Assembly (NCBI RefSeq): GCF_905475395.1
Contig: NC_058339.1
Coordinates: 6,642,001 to 6,706,000, forward strand
Origin: Chrysoperla carnea
Taxonomy: Eukaryota > Arthropoda > Insecta > Neuroptera > Chrysopidae
Direction of reading: 5' to 3'
Length of the DNA stretch: 64,000 nucleotides
Both the position numbers and the translations under genes were made by a program. The notes below the pieces were generated by a model. It saw nothing but the letters and a program-made list of their open reading frames with translations, had not been told where the DNA came from and did not search any database. Of the stretch, positions 1 to 10,396 are shown piece by piece. Position 1 is the stretch's first letter; each line of letters opens with the position of its first letter.

Positions 1-494
1 AAATTTTTCACCTCTAGAAAGCTTGGCCGTATTTTATTTTCTTAGGGTCCTCATCAATAATTAAAACGTTCCATGAAATTTTGAACAAAAACGAAGCGAG
101 CCTATAACGCAATAGTCTTTAGTTTAAAGTTGAAATTTCCCAGCAGGTCGGATGGAAAACTGCTAGTATTGAATATGCTTATATACTTGCTAGGAATTCA
201 TTGTATGAAAATAAAGTGTTAACAGAGTAAACTTACCAAATAAAACAGAAAAAAACTATCACTTAAAAAAGAAACTTTTTAACTAGTTTGCTCCAAAAGT
301 TCATAAAACTCACTTTTGTTTATTCCACATGTTTATAACACACCACAGTTGCTAATTATCACTGCATTATCACTGCACAAGAAAAATAAAAACCGAACTT
401 CACCCAACAATATGTTGTATTAGTCAACAACAACAACAATCAAAACACTAAAGGACAAAAATAAACACGTAAAAACTTTAATTTTACGTCACAC
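1..494. other. AT-rich stretch, no gene seen
   Basis: No recognisable coding sequence or repeat boundary. A short (CAA)n run lies near 425-438. Confidence 0.5.
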
Positions 495-567
495 TTGTAT
501 ACCCGTTATATTACAACAATCGCATGTAACGTATACACGGTTGCATACCGTGCTGAGATTCAAACTA

Positions 568-696
568 ATGCTGTTTGTTGTAACAGTCGTCATATTTTTA
601 GCAGGCGCAGTTGTAGTCGTGTATGGTATATGTTATATTCTATATATGAACCGAATGATAGCGAACGTATCTACCGAGCTTTTAGTGTATTGTTAG
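568..696 (+). CDS. Candidate 42-residue single-pass membrane microprotein
   Basis: An ATG-initiated ORF of 42 codons plus stop. Residues 2-27 form one continuous hydrophobic segment rich in Val/Ile/Leu/Ala, followed by a short polar tail containing MNRM and ending LLVYC. It lies inside a longer ORF in another frame (495-821, 108 residues, TTG start) that has no recognisable domain. The frame is also open upstream of the ATG, so this could instead be the 3' end of a membrane-protein exon. An AATAAA at 888-893 could serve as polyadenylation signal. I do not recognise a family. A chance hydrophobic ORF in AT-rich DNA is quite possible, since T-rich codons favour hydrophobic residues. Confidence 0.2.
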   Translation: MLFVVTVVIFLAGAVVVVYGICYILYMNRMIANVSTELLVYC

Positions 697-1394
697 AGAG
701 CTTATTGATATTTTATATGACTGCCAGTGATTTGTCTCGTAAAATTATTTCCACAGCAATTAAATTCTTGTTGGATAGCTCTAAGGGTGAATTTAAATAT
801 GATATCACATCACTAAAATAATATTGATGGCTAATGCTTTCAAGTTTTTTGATGATTTTATAATTTTATATTTTAGTGTATTTTTTAAATAAATTTCAAA
901 TAGGTTATGACGATATTAGCTTTTGCTCACGGCTTAGCTAACGCGAATATTATGGGGAAGCTTAGTAAACCCTCCCTGAGTATATATCCCTCCCAGTATA
1001 ATCCCTCATATATTGGTACATTCTAAAATTCGCATATTTATGGTGGAAGCACAAGTAATAAATCAAAAGCATTTAGGAAAAATAGACCAGAAAAATAATG
1101 CAAAGAGTCAAAACTTCAGACCCCAACCAACTCCTCTATAGTCGACAAACTCAACTCAACGCAACTCATAATTTGAACAATTTTCCGGGTCTTGAAAATT
1201 TTCGGTCTAATTTTTCGGTATCTTTTCCGACTACCAATTTAATTTAAAAGAAAGAACTTTTACTTGGGGTTTGTTTCTCTAATGGAACGTTGGTAGAAAG
1301 TCATTAGCTTGTAAAATAACGTAGAGTATAAATATCTTTTTTTTTTCGATTTTTTGAACGATATTATGGCCAATAACCTAATTGACTTCAAATT
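697..1394. other. Non-coding, no element identified
   Basis: Contains AATAAA at 888-893 and a T-run near 1329-1338. No ORF or repeat copy was matched elsewhere in the window. Confidence 0.45.
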
Positions 1395-1942
1395 ACTTCG
1401 AATTAATTAAAATCAAAGCTTTTTGATTACTTCAAAAATCATTTTCTATGAAATTTCAATCTCATGGGAGAACAAACATTACGAAAAAATGTTTCAAACA
1501 AAAGTTGTTTATTTTACCACGATTTTATTAACTCACTTTTATATGTTCGGGTGGAATTTTGTAAATAATTTTAACCCCTAGAAGGGGTGGTTAGGGGGCA
1601 AAAGCACCACTAAGCACCATATACCTTTTGACCTAGAGAGTGAAAAAAGCTTAATCCCAAATTTTCGTACTTCAAATTAATTAAAATCAAAGCTTTTTTA
1701 TTACTTCAAAAATCATTTTCTATGAAATTTCAATCTCATGGGAGAACAAACATTACGAAAAAATGTTTCAAACAAAAGTTGTTTATTTTACCACGATTTT
1801 ATTAACTCACTTTTATATGTTCGGGTGGAATTTTGTAAATGATTTTAACCCCTAGAAGGGGTGGTTAGGGGGCAAAAGCACCACTAAGCACCATATACCT
1901 TTTGACCTAGAGAGTGAAAAAAGCTTAATCCCAAATTTTCGT
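1395..1942. repeat. 274-bp tandem duplication
   Basis: Two head-to-tail units, about 1395-1668 and 1669-1942. The shared word AATTAATTAAAATC recurs exactly 274 bases apart (1401 and 1675), and I counted only a handful of differences. Each unit contains an AACCCCTAGAAGGGGT palindrome. Each also contains a module of about 29 bases (GAAAAAATGTTTCAAACAAA...) that occurs in family A elements. The near identity implies a recent duplication. Confidence 0.9.
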
Positions 1943-2305
1943 TAAAATCGATGCTATAAGTCAAAATTTAGAGATTTCGAGATTTGTTCTCGTTTACTAG
2001 AAAGACCTCTTATTAGCAAATTGACCTACCCCATAATACGTTACTTCTGTACGGTAAGAAAGAAATTTACAAAAATTAACAACTACGTAATTAATATTAC
2101 ACTTTTTTATTAAATTTTTGTTAGATTTCAGTTCATGTTAAGTATTTTATTTTTCGGCAAAAAAAAATCAACGCTTTTTTTGAAATTTACTATCCTAGTT
2201 GGTGGAATGCTTCTCAATATCCAAAAAAAAAAATCAAATTTCACCAACACATAATTTTTTTAAGGGGACCACGGGGACCACTGGCACAAACACAATCAAT
2301 CATGC
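1943..2305 (-). other. 3' flank of the Atg8-like gene
   Basis: Non-coding. On the minus strand an AATAAA (TTTATT at 2106-2111) lies about 195 bases after the Atg8 stop and could be its poly(A) signal. Only short A or T homopolymers are present, so no clear retrocopy poly(A) tail is preserved. Confidence 0.4.
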
Positions 2306-3174
<869 letters not shown>

Positions 3175-3495
3175 TACAGAATGTTCGATTTACATCTTAG
3201 CATATATATATCACGAGTATGACAGAATACATACGTTAAACAATGCATCTAAGTTAGAGGTATTATATACATGTGTTGAAGCTTCGGTATGCGTTGAGAT
3301 AGTTGTAAGACGCTTGGAGAGTGGTAGTTTCTTAGTTGAATAGATGAACTACAACAGATAAGCCACGATCATACAAGTTACTTTTACAATTTCATATAGC
3401 ACCTATATACCTCTTTTTTAGATGCATTGCTTAACGCATGTACTCTGTCATACTCGTAATATTTATATGCCTAGACGTAAATCGAACATTCTGTA
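3175..3495. mobile_element. MITE with TIRs of about 92 bp, copy 1 (321 bp)
   Basis: Starts TACAGAATGTTCGATTTACA and ends with its reverse complement, TGTAAATCGAACATTCTGTA (allowing a few mismatches). The inverted arms extend about 90 bases inward to AGAGGTAT/ATACCTCT, leaving a unique core of about 140 bases. Ends abut TA, consistent with a TA target duplication of the Tc1/mariner type (inference). No transposase ORF; short ORFs across it are chance. The second copy lies at 61286-61604 in the same orientation. Confidence 0.9.
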
Positions 3496-4572
3496 TATTT
3501 ATATTATATATACATAATTTTTTTTTTTACAAAAAAATAGAGCATTTATTAAGAGCTCAGTATATATGCAAGTATAAACGTTCGTACGAATATGATAACA
3601 TGATTTATAGACGTGAGATTGACATTCATCGTTTTAATATTTTCAAAAAATTGTTACTTTGTTAATACTGATACTTGAAAGATCAACATGTCATATAGTT
3701 TGACATTTAATAAAAAAAAAATTATTAAACCTGTTTTTAACTATATCATCGAAGGTTCTATTTTATTATTCGATCTACACTATCAAAAAATCAACTTTTA
3801 ATGTCTTGGATGTAAAATCACTTTACTTATAATGTGTTATTTTATGTTATCTCTGCAGGAATTCGCTAACGCAGCTCCTGCGTTACGAATTTTCTCTTTT
3901 TATAGCATGTTCTGAAAAATTGAATTGAGTGGTTACCTTCCATCTCGCATTACTTACTTTGGTTACGCTAAGAACCAATTACCCCCAGAGATTGGACTTC
4001 AAAATTCATCAAGTTGTTTTCATTATTTATCCACGATTCATGATCATATATAGGAATAAGATCCTTAAATCGCTTTTGAGAACTAACTGTACATCGGCTT
4101 TTTTTTTAATGGGAATAGCAGCTATCGGTACTTACGAAGCTATGCCAAGCGCCTAATTCACTTAGAGATAGTCGGTAATTCACTAAATTTTAACTAAACT
4201 TGTATTTATTACAATAAAAGCATTAAATTTTGTGAAAATGTATAAAAGCACGTTCACACGCGTATAATATAATAAATAAAACGTATTCATTTATTTATGT
4301 ACCACAATATATCTGTCTACTCTACTCTACTCTACTCAGTTCAACATAGATAAGATAAAATTATTATATTAGATACTAAATATGAAATCATTTTAAGTAT
4401 ATCATGTAAATTCACAACTACCAGTAAGTATTTTAAGTGCTAGGTTGTATCCACAATGCTTTATTCACAAATACGTTACACATATTTTGGCTAAAGCTAA
4501 ATTATTACTACTGCTGATTTTGTTGATGTTTGGCCGAGCTACCAGTCGCAGTGCAGATTCTAGGCGAGTTAA
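3496..4572. other. Mostly unannotated, with a SINE head fragment and a microsatellite
   Basis: A GC-richer fragment at about 3862-3893 (GCAGCTCCTGCGTTACGAA) matches the head of the SINE-like element at 20325. A (TCTAC)n tract occupies 4313-4337. No gene seen. Confidence 0.4.
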
Positions 4573-4725
4573 TGCCTAAATATTTTAGATAGTTTTTTAT
4601 CACAATCTCTAGATTAAGGTAGATAGCAATGAAAAGGATAGCATATATGATTCATCATTATTCAGCCAACTTTTATTGATTTTGGTTTTATTGAAATCCC
4701 TTGCATATCTGCTTAACTCTCCAAA
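4573..4725 (+). repeat. Family C fragment
   Basis: Matches the 3' third of the family C copies at 11857 and 15854: the TAAATATTTTAGATAGTTTT block, then ATTCATCATTATTCAGCCAA, then the TTTATTGAAATCC...CTTGCAT end. Internally deleted relative to those copies. Confidence 0.75.
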
Positions 4726-4903
4726 CATAATATTAATTTTATATGAATTGTTAAAGAATTGTTTGTGGTCGTCATCGATTTAAACGTCAAAAACAATCAG
4801 AAGTCTGACATGTCTCATTTATATAAGGTTATCAAGACGACTTTTATGAGATAACGTGATAATGCACTTAAACTGAAGAAAATCCTTTAATATATTTATA
4901 TAA

Positions 4904-5376
4904 AACTAGAGTGATACCCACTCGCTTCGCAGGGTTAAAAGTAAAAATTTATAAACAGTGCCCTCGCTTATCCCCTTTCTATACCACTCGAAATAATGAT
5001 ACGGATTGTTTAACACAGGTAAAATATATGTATGGTTTTCTATTTTTTTTGAATGTATAATAATCGTAATTATTCATTGAGTATATCAGAAAAGATGGCT
5101 GTGAAATATTTTATATTGACTATTTTTACAGAAATCTGTAATTTATGTTAATGTCAAATGACTACTTTTACAGAAATCTGTAACTCATGGTAATGTCAAA
5201 TTAAATTAATTTTAAAATTTTTTTTTATTAATATATCTTTACAAATTATATCTGATGTATTATTCTGATATATTAGCTATATTGCTGTACAGTTTCATTA
5301 AAAACCATTCGCTAGTTTTAGCGTGAAAGCGTAACAAACAAACATGCTTACTTTCGCATTTATAATATATAGGGAA
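4904..5376 (+). mobile_element. SINE-like element with ACTAG-CCCACTCGC head
   Basis: Begins AACTAGAGTGATACCCACTC and ends with the tail GCGTAACAAACAAACATGCT...TTTCGCATTTATAATAT. The head and tail pair recurs at 8037-8370 (minus) and 50357-51003, and similar tails are widespread in insect genomes (from memory). Internally there is a short tandem repeat at about 5115-5205 (TTTTACAGAAATCTGTAA twice). No protein is encoded; the ORF at 5298-5510 on the other strand is chance. Confidence 0.65.
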
Positions 5377-5775
5377 TAAACTAAATCACTTTCGAAAACA
5401 GTATCTCGTATATTATTAATAGGAATAATTTTTTCCCAAAAAAAGTTCTTCCTGTGTTTTATTTTAGAAAACAAAAACAGAAATTCATAAATTAAACGAT
5501 AATCCTTCATTTTAAACCATTAAGAAATGAGAGTCAGTCAGTCCTTTTATATATATTATTTAAATACACCCAATGGTATATTATTATAAATATACTCTTG
5601 TGCATTTTATATGATTAGTGTCCAATGTATGTGATGTCCAGCAAGCAGTACATTATCAAGTTAGGCACACACCATGGTTGGCCATGTCCATGTCCAAGAG
5701 TGTACATAAAGTCTTCTATAGCTAATAGACCACACAACAAACCACCAAAACATTTCACAAGCATTGTTACGACGT

Positions 5776-5776
<1 letters not shown>
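5377..5776. other. No gene or repeat recognised
   Basis: Includes a segment with recurring GTCCA words (5629-5695). Nothing assignable. Confidence 0.4.
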
Positions 5777-5863
<87 letters not shown>

Positions 5864-5874
5864 ATATATATATA
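5777..5874. repeat. (TA)n microsatellite
   Basis: Almost uninterrupted TA dinucleotides for about 95 bases with a TGTG interruption near 5860. The minus-strand ORF of Ile-Tyr repeats across it is an artefact. Confidence 0.97.
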
Positions 5875-6039
5875 ATGGACTATGGATGGGACTATTAAAG
5901 ACAATAATCCTATTTTGGTACTAGGCATAACGATGCTCAGAACTAGATCTTTCACAAAATTTACTAGTTGAAGCCACTTACATATTTTCAACTGTCTATC
6001 TTAAATAATTTTGGAGAAAATGAACACTAAAGTTTTGCC

Positions 6040-6250
6040 CTAATGTTAAAAAAATGTCTCAAACAGAAGTTGTTTGAGTTTTTTATAAGAAACATTTCTT
6101 AAATTTAAACTTAGGACTTGTGTCCGAGCGAAGGTTCGGTTTCAGTTTCGAACAGTTTCGGTCAAAAAATCTAGTTTCCGCATCAGTTTCGGTTTCGGCA
6201 GAAAATCTGCCGAACTTTCGACCACACCGAAACTCTGCGTTCGTGAACTA
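6040..6250. repeat. Degenerate family A module plus TTTCGGTTTC-rich segment
   Basis: 6045-6112 resembles the family A block AAATGTTTCAAACAAAAGTTG...AAGGAACATTT. It is followed by a segment with repeated TTTCGGTTTC words and a hairpin, CGGCAGAAAATCTGCCG, near 6195-6212. The hairpin segment may be the end of a DNA transposon, which I cannot classify. Confidence 0.45.
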
Positions 6251-7060
6251 TCGCGCTTCGTATTGGGCTAAGTGAGTAAGTTCGTGTCTGTTGAGTTTTC
6301 CGGCCAGTCCGGTGTAATTTTGTTGTGACTTTATATGTTGTGTTGTGTATGCGTTCTTGGATTTGGTTTTATTAATTTTAATCACCCAAACATTGAAACA
6401 ACTGCCTGCTATCGCTATGATTTAATTGTGTGTAAAAAATAAGACAAAGGGTATAAAAAGTAGAAACAGACTTAATAAACGGTCTATAGATTTTTAAAGA
6501 ATATGTTCCAAATTTGTGTATTGGGACTAACGCATACAATAACAACCAAAGGTGTAGTGTAAAGGAACAGTGTCCTGTATGTATGAATGTTGGTTGGCTA
6601 GAAGATAAGAAAGAGGTCAGTAATTAGTCGCGTGCCCTTATCAACCCTTTTGTCACCCATGTGCTGTCACAACTAATATAGACCAATCTACTACAATTAT
6701 TAATGGTGTGTTAGATAACTTACTTTAGAGTACCTACTACCTAGTACCTACTACAATACTGTATCCAGTCCAGTCCAGTCCAGTCCAACTGTATATATTA
6801 TTATTTGTGTTACTGTATATGCAAGAGCAATGCTTGCTTATGTGCGTGACTAACTTTAATGGTCAGTGGCGATTAATTATAAATTTTCCTTGTAGAATAT
6901 TTTAATTTATTGCCATTAGTTTAACAAAATTTATAATTATCATGTACATATACTGAATTTTCAGAATGAGTGTGTAGGTGAAATGTTTGTACTATGTAAT
7001 AATTTGATTTTTACTATCGTTTCAATAGTCAAAAAGTTAAAATTATTCTACTATTTATCT
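6251..7060. other. Non-coding spacer with short simple repeats
   Basis: Holds repeated CTACCTAGTACCTACTAC words at 6733-6756 and (CAGTC)n at about 6766-6787. No ORF of interest. Confidence 0.45.
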
Positions 7061-7699
7061 GATACTATGTGGAAAGCGCTATCAAACTGTACAGTATCAT
7101 CGCGACTCGTCAAGAAGACTAGAAATAGTCTAAACAACCTGGTGAGGCACAATAAAGTCAATATTACCTGGATACCCGGACACTCTGGTTGGAACGGTAA
7201 TGAGAGAGCAGACCAGCTGGCCAAACTGGGAACCACCATGGCTCCCACTCAAGAAAAGCTTGCGAGGATGCCATACCAAGAAGGTCTTAACAGATTAAGA
7301 GATGATCTGAAAAACCAACAATTAAAGCTATGGACCAGCTACGAGGGAGGGCGAATCGCCAAAAGCCTATTGGGTGAAGGAAACTCGCTCGGTAACAAAG
7401 CCGAGGAGATCTTGAAACTTAACAGAGCTGTTATTAGAGTCATCGTAGAGTTACTCACAGGGCATGATAACCTGAACAAGTTCCAACATCAGATTGGAAA
7501 AAGACAATCTCCCGCGTGTGACAGATGCGGAGAAAATTCAGAAGAAACATCGATCCACTTTCTCTGTTACTGCCCGGCGCTCATACAGCAGCGAAGGAAA
7601 AGGTTTGGTTCGGCCATAGTCGAACCAGAAGAAATTAGGAAACTTTGCGCTAGGCAAATCCTGGGTTTCAGTACATCAGTTGGTTATAATAGCCACTGA
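6983..7699 (+). CDS. LINE-a ORF2 C-terminus: partial RNase H plus zinc knuckle
   Basis: A 238-codon ORF in which residues from about 27 onward are the tail of a non-LTR retrotransposon polyprotein. The motif WIPGHSGWNGNERADQLAK is the C-terminal part of an RNase H domain: the GH pair and the NERAD acidic residue are characteristic. It is followed by a basic linker and a Cys-rich CDRCGENSEETSIHFLCYC motif typical of the ORF2 end of Jockey/I/R1-type LINEs. The first 26 residues belong to flanking DNA. Most of the RNase H domain and all reverse transcriptase are missing, so no activity is expected. The frame to the stop is intact, suggesting fairly recent insertion. Confidence 0.85.
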   Translation: MFVLCNNLIFTIVSIVKKLKLFYYLSDTMWKALSNCTVSSRLVKKTRNSLNNLVRHNKVNITWIPGHSGWNGNERADQLAKLGTTMAPTQEKLARMPYQEGLNRLRDDLKNQQLKLWTSYEGGRIAKSLLGEGNSLGNKAEEILKLNRAVIRVIVELLTGHDNLNKFQHQIGKRQSPACDRCGENSEETSIHFLCYCPALIQQRRKRFGSAIVEPEEIRKLCARQILGFSTSVGYNSH

Positions 7700-7815
7700 A
7701 AAGCGCAGCGGGGATAGAGTACAAGGGTCTATTTGGCTAGTTGCTCTGAACCATTGCTTCGAGGCCCGATGCTCGAGCATGGCCTGCTAACCTCCATACC
7801 TATACCCCATACCCA
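7061..7815 (+). mobile_element. LINE-a copy 1, 5'-truncated
   Basis: Homology starts near GATACTATGTGG. It covers the RNase H remnant, the stop at 7699 and a 3' UTR of about 115 bases ending in a (CCATAC)/(ATACC) repeat tail. The 3' UTR contains a GATGCTCGAGCATGG palindrome shared with the copy at 36196. No target-site duplication is evident. Confidence 0.85.
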
Positions 7816-7836
7816 ACACTAGGAAACATTAATTTT

Positions 7837-8020
7837 TATATCATGTATTAATGAAATATATCAAAGTAGACTAAGTTTAATCACAAAATTTGTAATGATT
7901 AAAAATATTGATGCTACAATCAGGTTCATAAAATCACCCAAACAGTTCATTTCCGGTTGTCTATATATCTGTCTGGCAACACGTTAACTCAAAAACGAAA
8001 CGAGTTATCAAGCTGAAATT
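7837..8020 (-). repeat. Family A fragment
   Basis: The right end of family A in reverse: TATATCATGTATTAATGAAA, then AAAAATATTGATGCTAC, the TTCCGGTTGTC block and AACTCAAAAACGAAACGAG. It breaks off at an A-run near 8025. It starts directly after the LINE-a tail. Confidence 0.8.
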
Positions 8021-8036
8021 AAAAAAAAAATATCCC

Positions 8037-8370
8037 TTAGAGTGTTATGAAAGGGGGGTAAATGAGATCAAGAGAATTGGGGGCCTTAAAGCGGTGGTAT
8101 TTACTTTTAAGCCTCAGTGAAGCGGGCTTGTCACACGCATGTTTGTTACGCTTTCTCGCAAAAACTACCGAATGAAACTGTACAACAATTTGGATAAAAC
8201 TGTACAGCAATATAGCTCATACATCCGAATAACCCATGAGCTATAATTTATAAAGATATGTATATATAGAGTGTTATGGAAGAGAAATAAGTGAAATCAA
8301 GAGAGGTAGAGGCTATAAAGCAATGGTTTTTACTTTTCAACCCAGTGAGGCGGGCGGGTATTAAGCTAGT
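8037..8370 (-). mobile_element. SINE-like element plus a second partial head
   Basis: Read on the minus strand, 8370 begins ACTAGCTTAATACCCGCCCG and runs to a GCGTAACAAACATGCG tail near 8140. A second, slightly different head (AGCCCGCTTCACTGAGGC) then follows immediately, down to 8037. The arrangement is a tandem or nested pair of the family seen at 4904. The GGGGGTAAATGAGATCAAGA/AAATAAGTGAAATCAAGA match shows the two heads are homologous. Confidence 0.65.
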
Positions 8371-9032
8371 AAAGTTCAAATTCTAAGTGAACAATCCCTA
8401 TTACTATCCTTGTTACAACAAGTCCTTTCCGTTTCTATTTCAACTTTTTTTGACGAATTTGATAGTTTCGAGTGTAATGAGAGTATAATTTACAATGAAC
8501 AGGCTTTCGATATACCTTTTTAATAATCAGACCTAAGTTTTTTTGCAAGGTATTGTGATATTTTAATTTTAAATAAAATACGTGTTTATTGAATATAATA
8601 ATAACTAACTATCTATATATTATAATTAAATTGAAGGTTGGTACAAAACCTACCGCCAATGATGATAATGCAAACGAATGATCCATGCCCAGTAAGTGGT
8701 TTGTCTATTTACAGTGTTATACACCACACTAAAGTACCAAACCCCCACACTTTTGAACCAACAACCTTTGGTTGAAATGGATGTCACACAGAGTCCTACA
8801 TGTATACAGGAGTGACCAAGTGTGTGGGAAATGGATTTAAATAATTCACGTAAACGTATGATAACCAAAGGGCTATACAATTTGTTGTAAGTGCAAATAT
8901 TCCATTTGGTATAAAATAATATACCACTGTTTGAGACTATTGGAAAAAATTCCTAATGCTTTTAATAATTTTTGTTTTTAATTAATTTTTCAGTATTCAA
9001 ATACATATTTTATTGAATTAAGGTGACCTTTT
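8371..9032. other. Unassigned spacer
   Basis: The 8640-8880 stretch is less AT-rich and has a 76-codon minus-strand ORF with no recognisable domain. No repeat partner was found for it in the window. Confidence 0.4.
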
Positions 9033-9375
9033 CGTCGCCAATCAGCTGCATATGCGACCTGCAAGTTGCTCCTCAAAGAGGATATCTTAAAAAAGTCCAA
9101 TCTTAGATGGAGGGAGGAACGTACTTGTGGTATTACAAGACAGATATGGTCTGAGTACAATCGTAGGCGTTCCAAAGATCTTATATCACTTCCAAGGGCC
9201 TCTATTAGCTATTGCGACTATTTCAGGACACTGGTTGGGCGGCAGGTATGCTGAACGTCTGAGCTGTCACAGTAGTGAGGACAGTCACTGAAGAAGGACT
9301 TACTTTAGGCAGCCTCTCTTTGACGGCCTCTGCGACCTCAAGTCCGTCGACGTCAAAGCACTCCTGCTGTTCTAA
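9033..9375 (+). pseudogene. Degenerate LINE ORF2 3' end (third LINE lineage)
   Basis: Translation from about 9033 gives RRQSAAYATCKLLLKEDIL, then a Trp/Arg-rich linker and SLPRASISYC. The protein then continues in another frame as ATISGHWLGGRYAERLSCH. This is recognisable as the LTGHW-x-GRHAERL motif that ends many arthropod LINE ORF2 proteins. A third frame (about 9304-9375) reads FRQPLFDGLCDLKSVDVK and ends at a TAA, matching the usual extreme C-terminus. At least two frameshifts disable it. The higher GC than its surroundings fits a foreign origin. Its sequence differs from LINE-a and LINE-b. Confidence 0.7.
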
Positions 9376-10097
9376 AACAGCTCCAAATGGCTCATGGAGT
9401 AGTGGCCGGGGATGGGCCAACCCATTTTTGGTATCAAAACGGACAATGTTAACCTTCGTCATTGGCGACGATGTTAATTTTTAAAAAAATGCACAATTTA
9501 CTTCCAGCCAGCGAAAAGATCTCCTAAAATTATTTCTGTGCTAGTTCCTTTAATTCGCTATATCTTGAAAATGGCTATGAGATGGGGTCCCAAAGTCTTA
9601 GGAGCCCTGGTTTTCCAAGTATAAATTTTTGCATTTATAGTGAAAGACCCTATTAATGAGTATTTTCTATCTAGGTTATAAATTGAAATTCCAATCTCAC
9701 AAATATATTATAGACTCTTTATGATCTTTATTTATAGATACAGACTTTTACTTTTCTTTGTAGGCAGTAGAGAAACATGATTATTGAGAATGTAAATTGA
9801 AAGCTGTTAAATTTTTTTAGCCATCTTGTTTTTTTAATTGTTGTAACAGAGTAGATTAATAATTGGTATGAGCTTCGTATATGTCAAATACTACTAGAAA
9901 CGGTTACATAGATAGATATTACTGGGTGAGATACACTTTCATATCTTTAACATGACTAGAGATCGGATTATAAGTAAAGGAAATAGGAAATATTTCTTCA
10001 TATAGGAAATAGCAACCATTTTTTAGAAGATATTTTTGAAAAATTGGGTCAAGCTTGGAAACCAAGAATTTCCAAATCTTGTCCAACTTGTCCAACA
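9376..10097. other. No gene recognised
   Basis: 9376-9475 is still relatively GC-rich and may be further LINE 3' UTR. The rest is AT-rich without matched repeats. Confidence 0.4.
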
Positions 10098-10396
10098 ATT
10101 TTCAGCTATAATAAATTCATTTAAACTCCACGGAAATCATAAATGAATCTGATGTATTTATTGTTCATAAATAAGGGCTGACTGACCAGCCCTGTTCTAA
10201 CACCTAACTGACTGACAATCATAACTGTTATTTATATGCAATATACAATCTGTATAACTTTAGTAAATTCATTTAAGTACCACGTAAAACTTAACCGTTT
10301 CGACAGCATATATCTAACTCCTATTCTATCGTTCGCTTGACTGACTGCAATATGTGTGTGTACACAACTACTATAACCAATCCTCAATTTATCAGC
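10098..10396 (-). repeat. 164-bp satellite-like family I, inverted copy
   Basis: Reverse complement of the array at 43445-43905. It shares GGGCTGACTGACCAGCCCTG, TGTTATTTATATGCAATATACA, the TCAGCTATAATAAATTCATT motif and the TCGTTCGCTTGACTGACTGC block. Roughly one and a half units are present. The 82-codon ORF at 10232-10480 is chance. Confidence 0.85.

Noticed and set aside
5767..5991. Minus-strand 74-codon ORF of Ile-Tyr repeats
   Set aside because: Translation of a (TA)n microsatellite.
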